A DNA stretch of 64,000 nt, taken from Bacteroides mediterraneensis. Lineage in GTDB: Bacteria > Bacteroidota > Bacteroidia > Bacteroidales > Bacteroidaceae. Position numbers and translations under genes: made by a program. The notes below the pieces were generated by a model that was not told the DNA's origin, searched no databases, and was given only the letters and a program-made list of their open reading frames with translations. Positions 1 to 8,627 of this stretch are shown here, piece after piece (position 1 is the stretch's first letter; every line of letters starts with the position of its first letter). The DNA lies in contig NZ_DAJPEN010000001.1 in NCBI RefSeq assembly GCF_025993685.1, positions 1,860,001 through 1,924,000 on the forward strand, read 5' to 3'.

Positions 1-93
1 AGACAAAATGTCAGGTACGAATGTATCTGGCATTTTTTTTGTGAAAAGACCGGAGAAAAATTTTTATTCGACAATCATAAAAAATAAAGAGAT

Positions 94-2145
94 ATGCAAA
101 AAGGTAATATCGGGGTTACAACAGAGAACATCTTCCCCATCATCAAGAAGTTTTTGTACAGTGATCATGAAATATTCCTCCGCGAGCTGGTTTCAAATGC
201 CGTGGATGCCACTCAAAAGTTGAAGACACTGGCTTCTACCGGTGAATTCAAAGGCGAACTGGGCGATTTGACCGTCCGCGTAAAAGCCGACAAGGACAAC
301 GGTACCATCACCATCAGCGACCGTGGTCTGGGTATGACGGCCGAGGAAATCGACAAATACATCAACCAGATTGCCTTCTCCGGCGCCAACGACTTCCTGG
401 AGAAATACAAGGACGACGCCAACGCCATCATCGGTCACTTCGGTCTGGGATTCTACTCTGCCTTCATGGTAGCCAAGAAGGTGGAAATTATCACCCGTTC
501 TTACAAGGACGACGCCAAAGCCATGAAATGGAGTTGCGACGGTAGTCCGGAATTTACTCTCGAAGAAACAGAGCGTAACGACCGGGGTACCGACATCATC
601 CTGTATGTGGACGACGATTGCAAGGAATTCCTGGAAGACTCTCGTCTGCAGGGCTTGCTCACCAAATATTGCCACTTCCTTCCGGTACCGGTAGCTTTCG
701 GAAAGAAGAAAGAATGGAAAGACGGCAAGCAGGTAGAAACGGAAGAAGACAACCTGATTAACGACACTTGTCCTATCTGGACCAAGAAACCGTCGGAACT
801 GAAGGAAGAGGACTACAAGAAGTTCTATCGCGACTTGTATCCGATGGCCGACGAACCGTTGTTCTGGATTCACCTGAATGTGGACTATCCGTTCAACCTG
901 ACGGGTGTGCTCTACTTCCCGAAAATCAAGAGCAACATCGACCTGCAACGTAATAAGATTCAGTTGTATTGCAATCAGGTCTATGTGACCGACTCCGTAG
1001 AAGGCATCGTGCCGGACTTCCTGACCCTGCTTCACGGTGTCATCGACTCACCGGATATTCCGTTGAACGTTTCCCGTTCTTACCTGCAGAGCGATTCGAA
1101 CGTGAAGAAGATTTCGACTTACATCACCAAGAAGGTGGCCGACCGTCTGCAATCTATCTTCAAGAACGACCGGAAAGAGTTTGAAGAGAAATGGGACGAC
1201 CTGAAAATCTTCATCAACTACGGTATGCTGACGCAGGAAGACTTCTACGAAAAGGCTTCCAAGTTTGCCCTGTTCAAGGATACAGACAACAAATACTATA
1301 CGTTCGAAGAGTACCAGACCCTAATCAAGGACAGCCAGACCGACAAGGACGGCAACCTGATTTATCTGTATGCCAACAACGCCGACGAGCAGTACACTTA
1401 CATTGACGCGGCCAAGAACAAAGGCTACAACGTGCTGTTGCTCGACGGCCAGCTGGATGTGCCGATGATTAACATGCTGGAACAGAAGTTCGAGAAGAGC
1501 CACTTCACCCGTGTGGATAGTGACATCATCGACCGCCTGATTGTGAAGGAAGAACAGAAGGGCGAAGAATTGCCAGCCGACAAGCAGGAAGTGCTCAGCA
1601 CCTTGTTCAAAGGCCAGATGCCGAAAGTGAAGAAGACCGAATTCCACGTAGAAGCACACGCCTTGGGCGAAAGCGCCGCTCCGATTGTCATCACACAGGC
1701 CGAATACATGCGCCGTATGAAGGATATGGCCAGCATCCAGCCGGGCATGAGCTTCTATGGCGAAATGCCGGACATGTTCAACCTGGTACTGAACACTGAC
1801 CATCGTCTGATTAAGCAGGTATTGAGCGAAGCAGAAAGCGCTTGTGCCGAGAAACTGGTACCGGTGGAATCTGAAATCGCCATGCTGACTTTGCGCCGCA
1901 ACGAGTTGCACAAGGCTCAGGAAGGCAAGAAGGACGAGGAAATTCCGACTACGGAGAAAGACGAACTGAAGGATGTAGAAAAGAAAATCGACGCCCAGAA
2001 GGCTGAAAAGGAAAACATCCTCAACGGCTATGCCGCCGACAACAAAGTGGTTCACCAGCTCATCGACCTGGCTCTGTTGCAGAACAACATGTTGAAAGGA
2101 GAAGCCCTGACCAACTTCGTGAAACGAAGCGTGGAAATGATTTAA
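94..2145 (+). CDS. htpG: Molecular chaperone HtpG (Hsp90 family)
   Basis: ATP-dependent cytosolic chaperone of the Hsp90 family, 683 residues, slightly longer than the roughly 625-residue E. coli protein. The N-terminal GHKL ATPase carries FLRELVSNAVDA near residue 30 and the glycine-rich lid GHFGLGFYSAFMVA near residue 115. The middle domain has the NVSRSYLQ segment, and the C-terminal dimerisation part is Lys/Glu rich with an extended charged linker near residues 600-640. The ATG chosen gives the family N-terminus (GNIGVTTENIFPI); a longer upstream frame is out of register. A strong hairpin terminator follows at 2166. It is a monocistronic core gene. Confidence 0.97.
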   Translation: MQKGNIGVTTENIFPIIKKFLYSDHEIFLRELVSNAVDATQKLKTLASTGEFKGELGDLTVRVKADKDNGTITISDRGLGMTAEEIDKYINQIAFSGANDFLEKYKDDANAIIGHFGLGFYSAFMVAKKVEIITRSYKDDAKAMKWSCDGSPEFTLEETERNDRGTDIILYVDDDCKEFLEDSRLQGLLTKYCHFLPVPVAFGKKKEWKDGKQVETEEDNLINDTCPIWTKKPSELKEEDYKKFYRDLYPMADEPLFWIHLNVDYPFNLTGVLYFPKIKSNIDLQRNKIQLYCNQVYVTDSVEGIVPDFLTLLHGVIDSPDIPLNVSRSYLQSDSNVKKISTYITKKVADRLQSIFKNDRKEFEEKWDDLKIFINYGMLTQEDFYEKASKFALFKDTDNKYYTFEEYQTLIKDSQTDKDGNLIYLYANNADEQYTYIDAAKNKGYNVLLLDGQLDVPMINMLEQKFEKSHFTRVDSDIIDRLIVKEEQKGEELPADKQEVLSTLFKGQMPKVKKTEFHVEAHALGESAAPIVITQAEYMRRMKDMASIQPGMSFYGEMPDMFNLVLNTDHRLIKQVLSEAESACAEKLVPVESEIAMLTLRRNELHKAQEGKKDEEIPTTEKDELKDVEKKIDAQKAEKENILNGYAADNKVVHQLIDLALLQNNMLKGEALTNFVKRSVEMI

Positions 2146-2165
2146 TTTACCCCTCAAAATAGGGA

Positions 2166-2203
2166 AAGCCATTCCTGCAAGCCCGCAGGGATGGCTTTTT
2201 TTG
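2166..2203 (+). terminator. Rho-independent terminator of htpG
   Basis: AAGCCATTCCTGC pairs with GCAGGGATGGCTT across a short loop and runs straight into seven T residues. It lies 20 bp after the htpG stop. Confidence 0.9.
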
Positions 2204-2236
2204 TGCCTTTTATGCCATCGGATAGAAGATAATTTG

Positions 2237-2244
2237 TACATTTG
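2237..2244 (+). promoter_or_regulatory. Bacteroidales-type -7 box for serB
   Basis: TACATTTG matches the Bacteroides primary-sigma -7 consensus TAnnTTTG and lies 26 bp before the serB ATG. No convincing TTTG -33 box was found at the ideal distance. Confidence 0.55.
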
Positions 2245-2270
2245 CAAAGATATCACGCAAACAAACAACC

Positions 2271-3503
2271 ATGGAAAACAAAACTGAATTGATATTAATC
2301 CGTATCAGCGGAGTGGACAGGCCGGGGCTGACCGCATCGGTGACCGCAATCTTATCGAAATACCAGGTAGACATTATGGACATCGGACAGGCCGACATCC
2401 ACAGCACCCTGTCGCTGGGCATTCTTTTCAAATGCTCCGACAAAGATTCCGGAAATATCATGAAGGAGCTGCTTTTCAAGGCATCAGACTTGGGTATCAA
2501 CATCCGTTTCTACCCCATCAGCGCGGAGGAATATGAAACATGGGTCGGCCTGCAAGGCAAGAACCGTTATATCCTGACCTTGCTGGGCCGGAAGCTGACC
2601 GCTGAACAGATTGCCGGTGCCACCCGGATTCTGGCGGAACAACAACTGAACATCGACGGCATCCGCCGTCTGACGGGACGTATCCCGCTCGACGAGAAAA
2701 AAGCCAACGTGCGGGCCTGTATCGAATTCTCGGTCAGAGGCACTCCGAAAGACCGCGAGGCCCTGCAGAGCCAGCTGATGCAGCTGAGTGCGTCGCTGGG
2801 AATGGACTTCTCCTTCCAGCAGGACAACATGTACCGCCGCATGCGCCGACTTATTTGCTTCGATATGGATTCTACCCTGATTGAAACGGAAGTCATCGAC
2901 GAACTGGCCATGCGTGCCGGTGTGGGCGACCAGGTAAAGGCTATCACGGAAAGGGCCATGCGGGGAGAAATCGACTTCTGCGAAAGTTTCAAGGAAAGGG
3001 TGGCCCTGCTCAAAGGCTTGGATGAAAGTGTGATGCGCGACATCGCCGAACATCTGCCCATTACCGAAGGTGTGGAACGCCTGATGTTCGTGCTCAAACG
3101 CTACGGCTACAAGATAGCCATCCTCTCGGGAGGATTCACCTACTTCGGCAACTACCTGAAAGACAAGTTCGGCATCGACTACGTGTACGCCAACCAGCTG
3201 GAAATCGTGGACGGGAAACTGACCGGACGCTACTTGGGCGACATTGTGGACGGGAAGCGGAAGGCTGAACTCCTGCAATTGCTGGCACAGGTGGAGAAGG
3301 TGGACATCGCACAGACCATTGCCGTGGGCGACGGAGCCAACGACCTGCCGATGCTCTCCGTGGCGGGACTGGGAATCGCCTTCCACGCCAAGCCGAAAGT
3401 AGTGGCCAACGCCCAGCAGTCCATCAACACCATCGGAATCGACGGGGTACTCTACTTCCTGGGATTCAAGGATTCTTACCTCGACGAACGGGGAAAACTA
3501 TAA
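2271..3503 (+). CDS. serB: Phosphoserine phosphatase SerB with N-terminal ACT domains
   Basis: Hydrolyses phosphoserine to serine, the last step of serine biosynthesis. 410 residues: residues 1-180 form two ACT-like regulatory domains (IRISGVDRPGLTASVTAIL is the classic first ACT helix), and the HAD phosphatase follows. HAD motif I is CFDMDSTLIETE near residue 200, motif II is AILSGGF near 285, and motif IV is VGDGANDLPML near 350. The ACT arrangement suggests serine feedback, as in other long SerB proteins; that is family knowledge, not visible here. The DEAD-box gene starts 21 bp downstream and may be co-transcribed. Confidence 0.95.
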   Translation: MENKTELILIRISGVDRPGLTASVTAILSKYQVDIMDIGQADIHSTLSLGILFKCSDKDSGNIMKELLFKASDLGINIRFYPISAEEYETWVGLQGKNRYILTLLGRKLTAEQIAGATRILAEQQLNIDGIRRLTGRIPLDEKKANVRACIEFSVRGTPKDREALQSQLMQLSASLGMDFSFQQDNMYRRMRRLICFDMDSTLIETEVIDELAMRAGVGDQVKAITERAMRGEIDFCESFKERVALLKGLDESVMRDIAEHLPITEGVERLMFVLKRYGYKIAILSGGFTYFGNYLKDKFGIDYVYANQLEIVDGKLTGRYLGDIVDGKRKAELLQLLAQVEKVDIAQTIAVGDGANDLPMLSVAGLGIAFHAKPKVVANAQQSINTIGIDGVLYFLGFKDSYLDERGKL

Positions 3504-3524
3504 CGACAAGCATAAAACCAAGAT

Positions 3525-4802
3525 ATGAAGTTTTCAGAACTGAACTTAGAAGATAGCGTCCTCGATGCATTGGACGCCATGAATTTCCAGGAATGTACGC
3601 CCGTGCAGGAGCACACCATTCCGGTCATCCTGGAAGGAAAAGACCTGATTGGCGTGGCCCAGACAGGTACGGGGAAAACAGCAGCTTATCTGCTCCCGGT
3701 GTTGAACCAGTTGAGCAAGGGAGGCTATCCGGAGGATGCCATCAATTGCATCATCATGTCGCCTACCCGCGAACTGGCCATGCAAATTGACCAGCAGATG
3801 GAGGGTTTCTCGTATTTCATGCCCGTTTCAAGCGTGGCAGTGTACGGCGGGAACGACGGCATCCGTTTTGAACAGGAAAAGAAGGGACTGACCCTGGGGG
3901 CCGATGTGGTCATCGCCACTCCCGGACGACTCATCAGTCACCTGAGTCTGGGATACGTGGACTTGTCGAAGGTATCGTTCTTCATCCTCGACGAAGCCGA
4001 CCGAATGCTCGACATGGGATTTGCGGAAGATATCATGCAGATTGTGAAATACCTCCCCAAGGAACGGCAGACCATCATGTTCTCGGCTACCATGCCGGCC
4101 AAAATCCAGCAACTGGCCAAGACCATCCTTCACGACCCGGTGGAAGTGAAACTGGCGGTATCCAAACCGGCGGACAAGATTATCCAGGCGGCCTACATCT
4201 GCTACGAGGCACAGAAGTTGGGCATCATCCAGTCACTCTTCCAGTCGCAGGAGCCGGAACGGGTGATTATCTTTGCTTCTTCCAAGCTGAAGGTGAAGGA
4301 AGTGACCAAGGCTCTGAAGCGGATGAAGCTGAACGTGGGCGAAATGCACTCCGACCTGGAACAGAGCCAGCGGGAAGAAATCATGCACGAGTTCCGCAAC
4401 CGCCGCATTGACATCCTGGTAGCTACCGACATCGTGGCCCGCGGTATCGACATCGACGACATCCGCCTGGTCATCAATTACGATGTACCCCATGATAGCG
4501 AGGACTATGTACACCGCATCGGACGTACGGCCCGTGCCAACAACGACGGATGTGCCATCACGTTTGTGAGCGAAACGGAACAGACCCGCTTCAAACAGAT
4601 TGAGAATTTCCTGGGAAAAGACATATACAAGCTTCCCTTACCCGAAGAAGTGGGCGAAGGCCCGGCTTATGCTCCCCGTACTTCCAAGAAAGGCGGAGGC
4701 AACAAGCAGGTCAAGAATTTCTCCCGCAACAAAAAAAGCGGATGGAAGAAAAAGGGAGGCAACCAGCCGAGAAAACAAGGCGAACGGACGGTGAAAAATT
4801 AA
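3525..4802 (+). CDS. DEAD-box ATP-dependent RNA helicase (RhlE/CsdA-like)
   Basis: RNA helicase, 425 residues. All core motifs are present in order: Q motif (CTPVQEHTIP), motif I AQTGTGKT, motif Ia PTRELA, motif II DEAD, motif III SAT, motif IV region VIIFASSK, motif V ATDIVARGID and motif VI HRIGRTAR. The last 45 residues form a Lys/Gly/Arg-rich basic tail, usual for RNA-binding RhlE-type enzymes in ribosome assembly and cold adaptation. It follows serB closely on the same strand. The exact paralogue name cannot be decided from the sequence. Confidence 0.93.
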   Translation: MKFSELNLEDSVLDALDAMNFQECTPVQEHTIPVILEGKDLIGVAQTGTGKTAAYLLPVLNQLSKGGYPEDAINCIIMSPTRELAMQIDQQMEGFSYFMPVSSVAVYGGNDGIRFEQEKKGLTLGADVVIATPGRLISHLSLGYVDLSKVSFFILDEADRMLDMGFAEDIMQIVKYLPKERQTIMFSATMPAKIQQLAKTILHDPVEVKLAVSKPADKIIQAAYICYEAQKLGIIQSLFQSQEPERVIIFASSKLKVKEVTKALKRMKLNVGEMHSDLEQSQREEIMHEFRNRRIDILVATDIVARGIDIDDIRLVINYDVPHDSEDYVHRIGRTARANNDGCAITFVSETEQTRFKQIENFLGKDIYKLPLPEEVGEGPAYAPRTSKKGGGNKQVKNFSRNKKSGWKKKGGNQPRKQGERTVKN

Positions 4803-4991
4803 ATCCATCCGTTCGTGGGCTTCTACAAGAAGCCAGAGTTCCTACCGGTTATTAGATTTCTGAATCGGGCAAGAAACGGCATCCATAACAAAACGTGTAA
4901 ATACAAACTTTTCAAGACTACAGATTTCCTTGTTATTCCATTCCTTGACCAAACGAGAAATCCGTTTCTCAATCTGTAATATTCCTTTCTC
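4803..4991. other. Gene-free stretch before the palindrome array
   Basis: Convergent intergenic DNA between the helicase and the SpoU gene. No plausible ORF or RNA gene was seen. GGGCTTCTACAAGAAGCC at about 4816 could form a short hairpin but has no T run. Confidence 0.5.
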
Positions 4992-5098
4992 AAAACGCCT
5001 TTGCGTTTAAAGCAAAACGCAAGTGCATTTCAAACAAAACGTCCTTGCGTTTCGAGTCAAACGCAAGGACGTTCTAGTCCAAACGCCTAAGCGTTTTT
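4992..5098. repeat. 22-bp-period array of imperfect palindromes (array 1)
   Basis: Five units start at 4992, 5014, 5036, 5058 and 5080, exactly 22 bp apart. Each has a core of about 17 bp of the form AAAACGnnnnnnCGTTT (for example AAAACGCAAGTGCATTT), an imperfect palindrome, followed by a variable 5-bp spacer. Adjacent units are partly complementary (CGTCCTTGCG versus CGCAAGGACG). The array sits between the convergent 3' ends of the helicase and SpoU genes. Related arrays lie at 41076 and 59138. Confidence 0.85.
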
Positions 5099-5131
5099 GT
5101 CAGACTTATAACTATTTGTTTTTCAACTAAT

Positions 5132-5932
5132 TTACAAAACCCTCAGTTCCCAAAAGGCCACGGCCGAAGCCGCCGCCACATTAAGCGAATCCACCCCGTG
5201 CGCCATGGGAATACGCACCACGTAGTCGGCCCCCTCGATGGCCGCTTCCGGCAGTCCGTCGCCCTCGGTACCCATCACCAGAGCCAGGCGCGGCTCCTCT
5301 TTCAACGGCGGATAGTCCAGCGGCACGGAACGGTCGGTCAATGCCATGGCAGCCGTGCGGAAACCCAGTTCCTTCAACCGCTCCAGCGGACGGTCGACCC
5401 ACGTCCAGGGCACCAGAAACACCGAACCCATCGACACCCGCACCGCCCGGCGGTTCAGCGGGTCGCACGAATCGGGTGTGAGCAGCACGGCATCGATGCC
5501 CAGTGCGGCTGCCGAACGGAAAATGGCCCCGATGTTGGTGGTATCGACCACCCCGTGGATAACCACCACCCTGCGGGCCCCGCGGCAGACCTCTTCCACC
5601 GGGCGAAAAGCCGGACGCCGCATGGCACACAGCACGCCCCGCGTCAGCGTATAGCCCGTAAGCCGGGCCAGCAAGTCCCGGTCGCCCGTATAGACAGGCA
5701 GGTCGGCCATCCGCCGCACAAGGTCCTCCGCATCGCCCGTAAGGTGCTTCCGCTCGCAGAGCAGCGACACAGGTTCATATCCGGCCTCCAGGGCCACCCG
5801 GATGACTTTCGGACTCTCGGCAATAAAGATGCCCCGCTGCGGGTCAAGACGGTTGCGCAGCTGGGCTTCGGTCAGGGTGCTGAACACGTCCACTCCGGGA
5901 TGCGCCAGCGAGGTGATTTCGATAACGGGCAT
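5132..5932 (-). CDS. TrmH/SpoU-family RNA 2'-O-methyltransferase
   Basis: SAM-dependent 2'-O-ribose methyltransferase of the SPOUT superfamily, probably acting on rRNA or tRNA, 266 residues. The trefoil-knot motifs are present: motif 1 NIGAIFRSAAALG, motif 2 LALVMGTEGDGL and motif 3 IPMAHGVDSLNVAAA. The N-terminal third resembles the substrate-binding domain of the family. The ATG at 5932 is preferred over an upstream TTG at 5950, because a -7 box on this strand (5958-5965) would start transcription almost at the TTG. The specific target nucleotide cannot be inferred. Confidence 0.9.
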   Translation of the reverse strand: MPVIEITSLAHPGVDVFSTLTEAQLRNRLDPQRGIFIAESPKVIRVALEAGYEPVSLLCERKHLTGDAEDLVRRMADLPVYTGDRDLLARLTGYTLTRGVLCAMRRPAFRPVEEVCRGARRVVVIHGVVDTTNIGAIFRSAAALGIDAVLLTPDSCDPLNRRAVRVSMGSVFLVPWTWVDRPLERLKELGFRTAAMALTDRSVPLDYPPLKEEPRLALVMGTEGDGLPEAAIEGADYVVRIPMAHGVDSLNVAAASAVAFWELRVL

Positions 5933-5957
5933 AACACAATCTGTTTTCAATATGCGG

Positions 5958-5965
5958 CAAAGTTA
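5958..5965 (-). promoter_or_regulatory. -7 promoter box for the SpoU methyltransferase
   Basis: Read on the minus strand this is TAACTTTG, a full match to TAnnTTTG, about 25 bp before the chosen ATG. Confidence 0.55.
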
Positions 5966-6020
5966 CGACATCTGCCGCACATTCCGCGAATTTCCCCGCT
6001 GGAAAATCACGCGCCGCCTG

Positions 6021-6593
6021 TCAGCGGAGGCAGCCGAGTTTCTCCACCCACGTGCGGATGTCACTCTCGCTGGCCCGGTTGAGCAAGCGCCCTTCCGTCC
6101 ATTGCAGGGACGGATACGCCACCTTGAGCGCCTTCACGCTCGGACCGATACCGCTGCCGCCCGAAGTGGCAAAAGGCACGAGCGTCTTACCCTTCAGGTC
6201 GTGACTTTCGATAAAGGTATTGATGATTCTCGGTGCCACGCCCCACCAGATGGGATAACCGATGAACACCACGTCGTAGGCCGCCATATCCGTCTTCTTC
6301 GTCTTCAAGGCCGGACGCGCCTTCTCGTCGTTCATCTCTACCGAACTCCGCGACTGCTTGTCGTGCCAGTCCAGGTCGGCTGCCGTGTAAGCCTGTCGGG
6401 GAGTCACGGCAAACAATTCCCCGCCCGTCACGCGGGCCAGTTTCGCTGCTGCCTCGGCAGTAGTGCCTGTGGCCGAAAAATACGCCACCAGGATTTTCAC
6501 ATCATGTGTCATAGGCTGAGTCTTTTGTTTCTGTGCACAGGCCGTCAGGGTCACGCCGCAAAGTAAGGCCAGTGCCATAAAAATCTGTTTCAT
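6021..6593 (-). CDS. Flavodoxin-like lipoprotein
   Basis: 190 residues. An N-terminal signal with lipobox LTAC (Cys near residue 19) indicates an exported lipoprotein. The rest is a long-chain flavodoxin fold with the FMN phosphate loop VAYFSATGTTAEAA and the YDVVFIGYPIWWG segment, followed by a C-terminal TSGGSGIG loop. The ATG at 6593 is chosen over 6611 because GAGGAGGAACT directly precedes it. It may be a periplasmic electron carrier or quinone reductase. The family is usually cytoplasmic, so the lipidated form is a mild oddity, although it is common in Bacteroides. Confidence 0.88.
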   Translation of the reverse strand: MKQIFMALALLCGVTLTACAQKQKTQPMTHDVKILVAYFSATGTTAEAAAKLARVTGGELFAVTPRQAYTAADLDWHDKQSRSSVEMNDEKARPALKTKKTDMAAYDVVFIGYPIWWGVAPRIINTFIESHDLKGKTLVPFATSGGSGIGPSVKALKVAYPSLQWTEGRLLNRASESDIRTWVEKLGCLR

Positions 6594-6905
6594 AGTTCCT
6601 CCTCGTTTCATTGGTGATGGGGCAAAGATAGTCTGTTTTCCTCACATCCCCGCAACCCGTTTTCCTGCGGGAACTACCCCGTTTACGGTTTCCGACTCAG
6701 GATTCTCCCTGCTTCTACAGCTCCGCGAGAACTTCAGCACCACCGAACGGTAAGTCCCGGCTCGCGCACACAGAGAGAAATCAACGTATGCCCGCACTCG
6801 GGATGCACACACTGGCGGTCGTCAATGAACTAACTTGCCAAGAACACGTTCGAAAAATCAAGCCCCTTCAGTCCTTTCATAGTCTACTCTATTATCATTT
6901 CTTAC
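6594..6905. other. Gene-free stretch with a possible decayed short ORF
   Basis: On the minus strand a frame opens at 6880 (MKGLKGLDFSNVFLAS), meets TAG at 6830-6832 and continues in frame with FIDDRQCVHPECGHTL to a TGA near 6735. This might be a remnant of a small zinc-ribbon protein or chance. Nothing else was recognised. Confidence 0.25.
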
Positions 6906-6947
6906 AAAAACAGACGGGAGAGACAATTCCCCTTTTGCCCTCCCGTC
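6906..6947 (-). terminator. Terminator of the LTxxQ protein gene
   Basis: On the minus strand GACGGGAG pairs with CTCCCGTC across a 19-base loop and is followed by TGTTTTTG. It lies 32 bp past the stop of the gene at 6979. Confidence 0.75.
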
Positions 6948-6978
6948 CAATAAAATGATCTGAAACGTGAAAAACAGT

Positions 6979-7587
6979 TCAGACCGCACGAGCCTCCTGC
7001 AACGGAGTCTCGTTTTCTTCCCGTTCGCGAGGGCCCGGTCCCGGCCGGTCGCCCTTCGGCATCGGCGGCAGAACCTGCGGTTTCCGAGTCTGCCAGATTT
7101 CATACTGTTCGTCGGTGAGAATCTTGCGGATTTTCTTCTCCCGCTTTTCCTGCTCCTTCTGCATCTCCTCGGCATGCGCCTTCATCCGTTCTTCCGGCGT
7201 CATATCATCCGCATCTCCTCCCATGCCAGGGAATCCTCCCCCTTGCGGGGGCATACCTCCTCCCATGGGCGGACGTCCTCCCCCTCTCGGCGGTCTTCCT
7301 CCCATGGGAGGCTGTCCGTTCATTCCTCCGGGATGACGCTCCATCAGGGCTTCCACTTTTTCCTTCTCTTCCTTCAGGAAGAGCTTGTAAATCTTCTTGT
7401 ACTGCTTCTCCGTGAGGTCCAGCATCTTGTCCATCTCGTCGGTCCGCCGCTGCGCCGCCTTTTCCGGATTAGGCACCTCTTTCTTTTGCACCTTCTCCTG
7501 CGGCGTGTCAAGGCGGGTGGTGGCATTTGCGCCCATCGGAGCACACAGCAGAGCCAGTCCACAAGCTATCCACATCATTTTCTTCAT
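6979..7587 (-). CDS. Exported LTxxQ (CpxP/Spy-like) protein with Gly/Pro/Met-rich insert
   Basis: 202 residues with a signal peptide (MKKMMWIACGLALLCAPMGA). Two LTxxQ motifs are visible: LDLTEKQYKKIYKL near residue 65 and KILTDEQYEIWQ near 165. These are the signature of the periplasmic Spy/CpxP chaperone-like family. Between them lies a low-complexity segment of about 45 residues built from GGxPPMGG-like repeats. The function is probably envelope stress or periplasmic chaperoning; this is inference. The start at 7587 is taken because the signal peptide begins there. Confidence 0.75.
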   Translation of the reverse strand: MKKMMWIACGLALLCAPMGANATTRLDTPQEKVQKKEVPNPEKAAQRRTDEMDKMLDLTEKQYKKIYKLFLKEEKEKVEALMERHPGGMNGQPPMGGRPPRGGGRPPMGGGMPPQGGGFPGMGGDADDMTPEERMKAHAEEMQKEQEKREKKIRKILTDEQYEIWQTRKPQVLPPMPKGDRPGPGPREREENETPLQEARAV

Positions 7588-7703
7588 CTTACACACAATT
7601 TTAATGAAAACTAATCGGAAGCGAATGTAGGCATCTGTTCCCATTTCTGAAAATAGAATCCACCAAATGCGGATTTCTGTCTACCAATTGGAAATAAATC
7701 TCG

Positions 7704-7711
7704 TATATTTG
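7704..7711 (+). promoter_or_regulatory. -7 promoter box for the DUF1847 gene
   Basis: TATATTTG matches TAnnTTTG and lies 29 bp before the ATG at 7741. Confidence 0.55.
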
Positions 7712-7740
7712 CCCCCAGTTAAACCAATCACACCCATCAC

Positions 7741-8379
7741 ATGGAAAAAGAAACGACACCTACCTGTGTGGACTGCGGCACACAGAACTGCAAATTCAAA
7801 GACCGCACTTATCCTGATTTCTGCCTGACGACCCACCTGAAGGAGGAAGACCGCCAATGGGCACTGGAGCGTTACGAAGAGGACCGCAACCACGACATCA
7901 TGGTGGCCAGTGCGGAAGTGGAATACGAAGGCTATTGCCAGTGGACCCGCGTACAGGAAATCATGGAGTTTGCCCGGAAAATCGGTGCGCACCGCATCGG
8001 CATTGCCAATTGCATCGGCCTCATCCGCGAGGCACGTATCTTCGCCCGCATCCTCCGCGCCAACGGTTTCGAGGCATATTCCGTCATCTGCAAGGTGGCC
8101 GGACAGCCCAAGACGTCAGTAGGCATCCCTGCCCAGTGTGAGAGCATCGGGGCCGCCATGTGCAACCCGATTCTGCAAGCCCGCCTGCTGAACGAGGCAC
8201 ACACCGACCTGAATGTGGTCATCGGTCTCTGCGTGGGGCACGACAGTCTGTTCTACAAATACTCGGATGCGTATGTCACCACCCTCGTCACCAAGGACCG
8301 TGTGACGGGCAACAATCCGGCAGCGGCACTCTATACCGCCGAATCGTATTACAAGAAGAAGTTTTTTGGAGGGAAATAG
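7741..8379 (+). CDS. DUF1847 putative metal-binding protein
   Basis: 212 residues, cytoplasmic. The N-terminus carries clustered cysteines (CVDCGTQNCKFKDRTYPDFC) that look like a metal-binding knuckle, and further cysteines occur in GIANCIGL and GLCVGHD. These are features of the DUF1847 family, whose biochemical role is unknown. The gene has its own -7 box and a strong terminator at 8557. Confidence 0.85.
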   Translation: MEKETTPTCVDCGTQNCKFKDRTYPDFCLTTHLKEEDRQWALERYEEDRNHDIMVASAEVEYEGYCQWTRVQEIMEFARKIGAHRIGIANCIGLIREARIFARILRANGFEAYSVICKVAGQPKTSVGIPAQCESIGAAMCNPILQARLLNEAHTDLNVVIGLCVGHDSLFYKYSDAYVTTLVTKDRVTGNNPAAALYTAESYYKKKFFGGK

Positions 8380-8556
8380 ATAAGTCTAGAGGATGGAATC
8401 CCTTGCGTGCTTTCAGACACAGTGTACATTCCTTATCTTCCAAGACCCTCATACAAAAATCAAAGCAACGGATTCCCTATTTCATCCACACAGGGCTTTA
8501 CTGAAAACCCATTGTTTCTACTAAACAAATTGGATGAATCATAGATTTCACAAAAC

Positions 8557-8595
8557 AATAAGGCCTAATCCCATTGAATGGAATCAGGCCTTATT
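8557..8595. terminator. Bidirectional hairpin terminator
   Basis: AATAAGGCCTAATCCCATTG pairs almost perfectly with CAATGGGATTAGGCCTTATT read on the other strand. It lies between the convergent DUF1847 and AAA/nuclease genes. Confidence 0.75.
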
Positions 8596-8627
8596 CATCC
8601 TATATTTTCAAAATTGAAACGTAATTT

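Noticed and set aside
193..1035. A 280-codon minus-strand frame within htpG
   Set aside because: Antisense shadow of a highly conserved gene; no promoter or ribosome binding site, and low-complexity His/Val/Phe composition.
4992..5098. CRISPR array interpretation of the 22-bp repeats
   Set aside because: Spacers are only 4-7 bp, the repeat cores themselves vary, and no cas gene is present.
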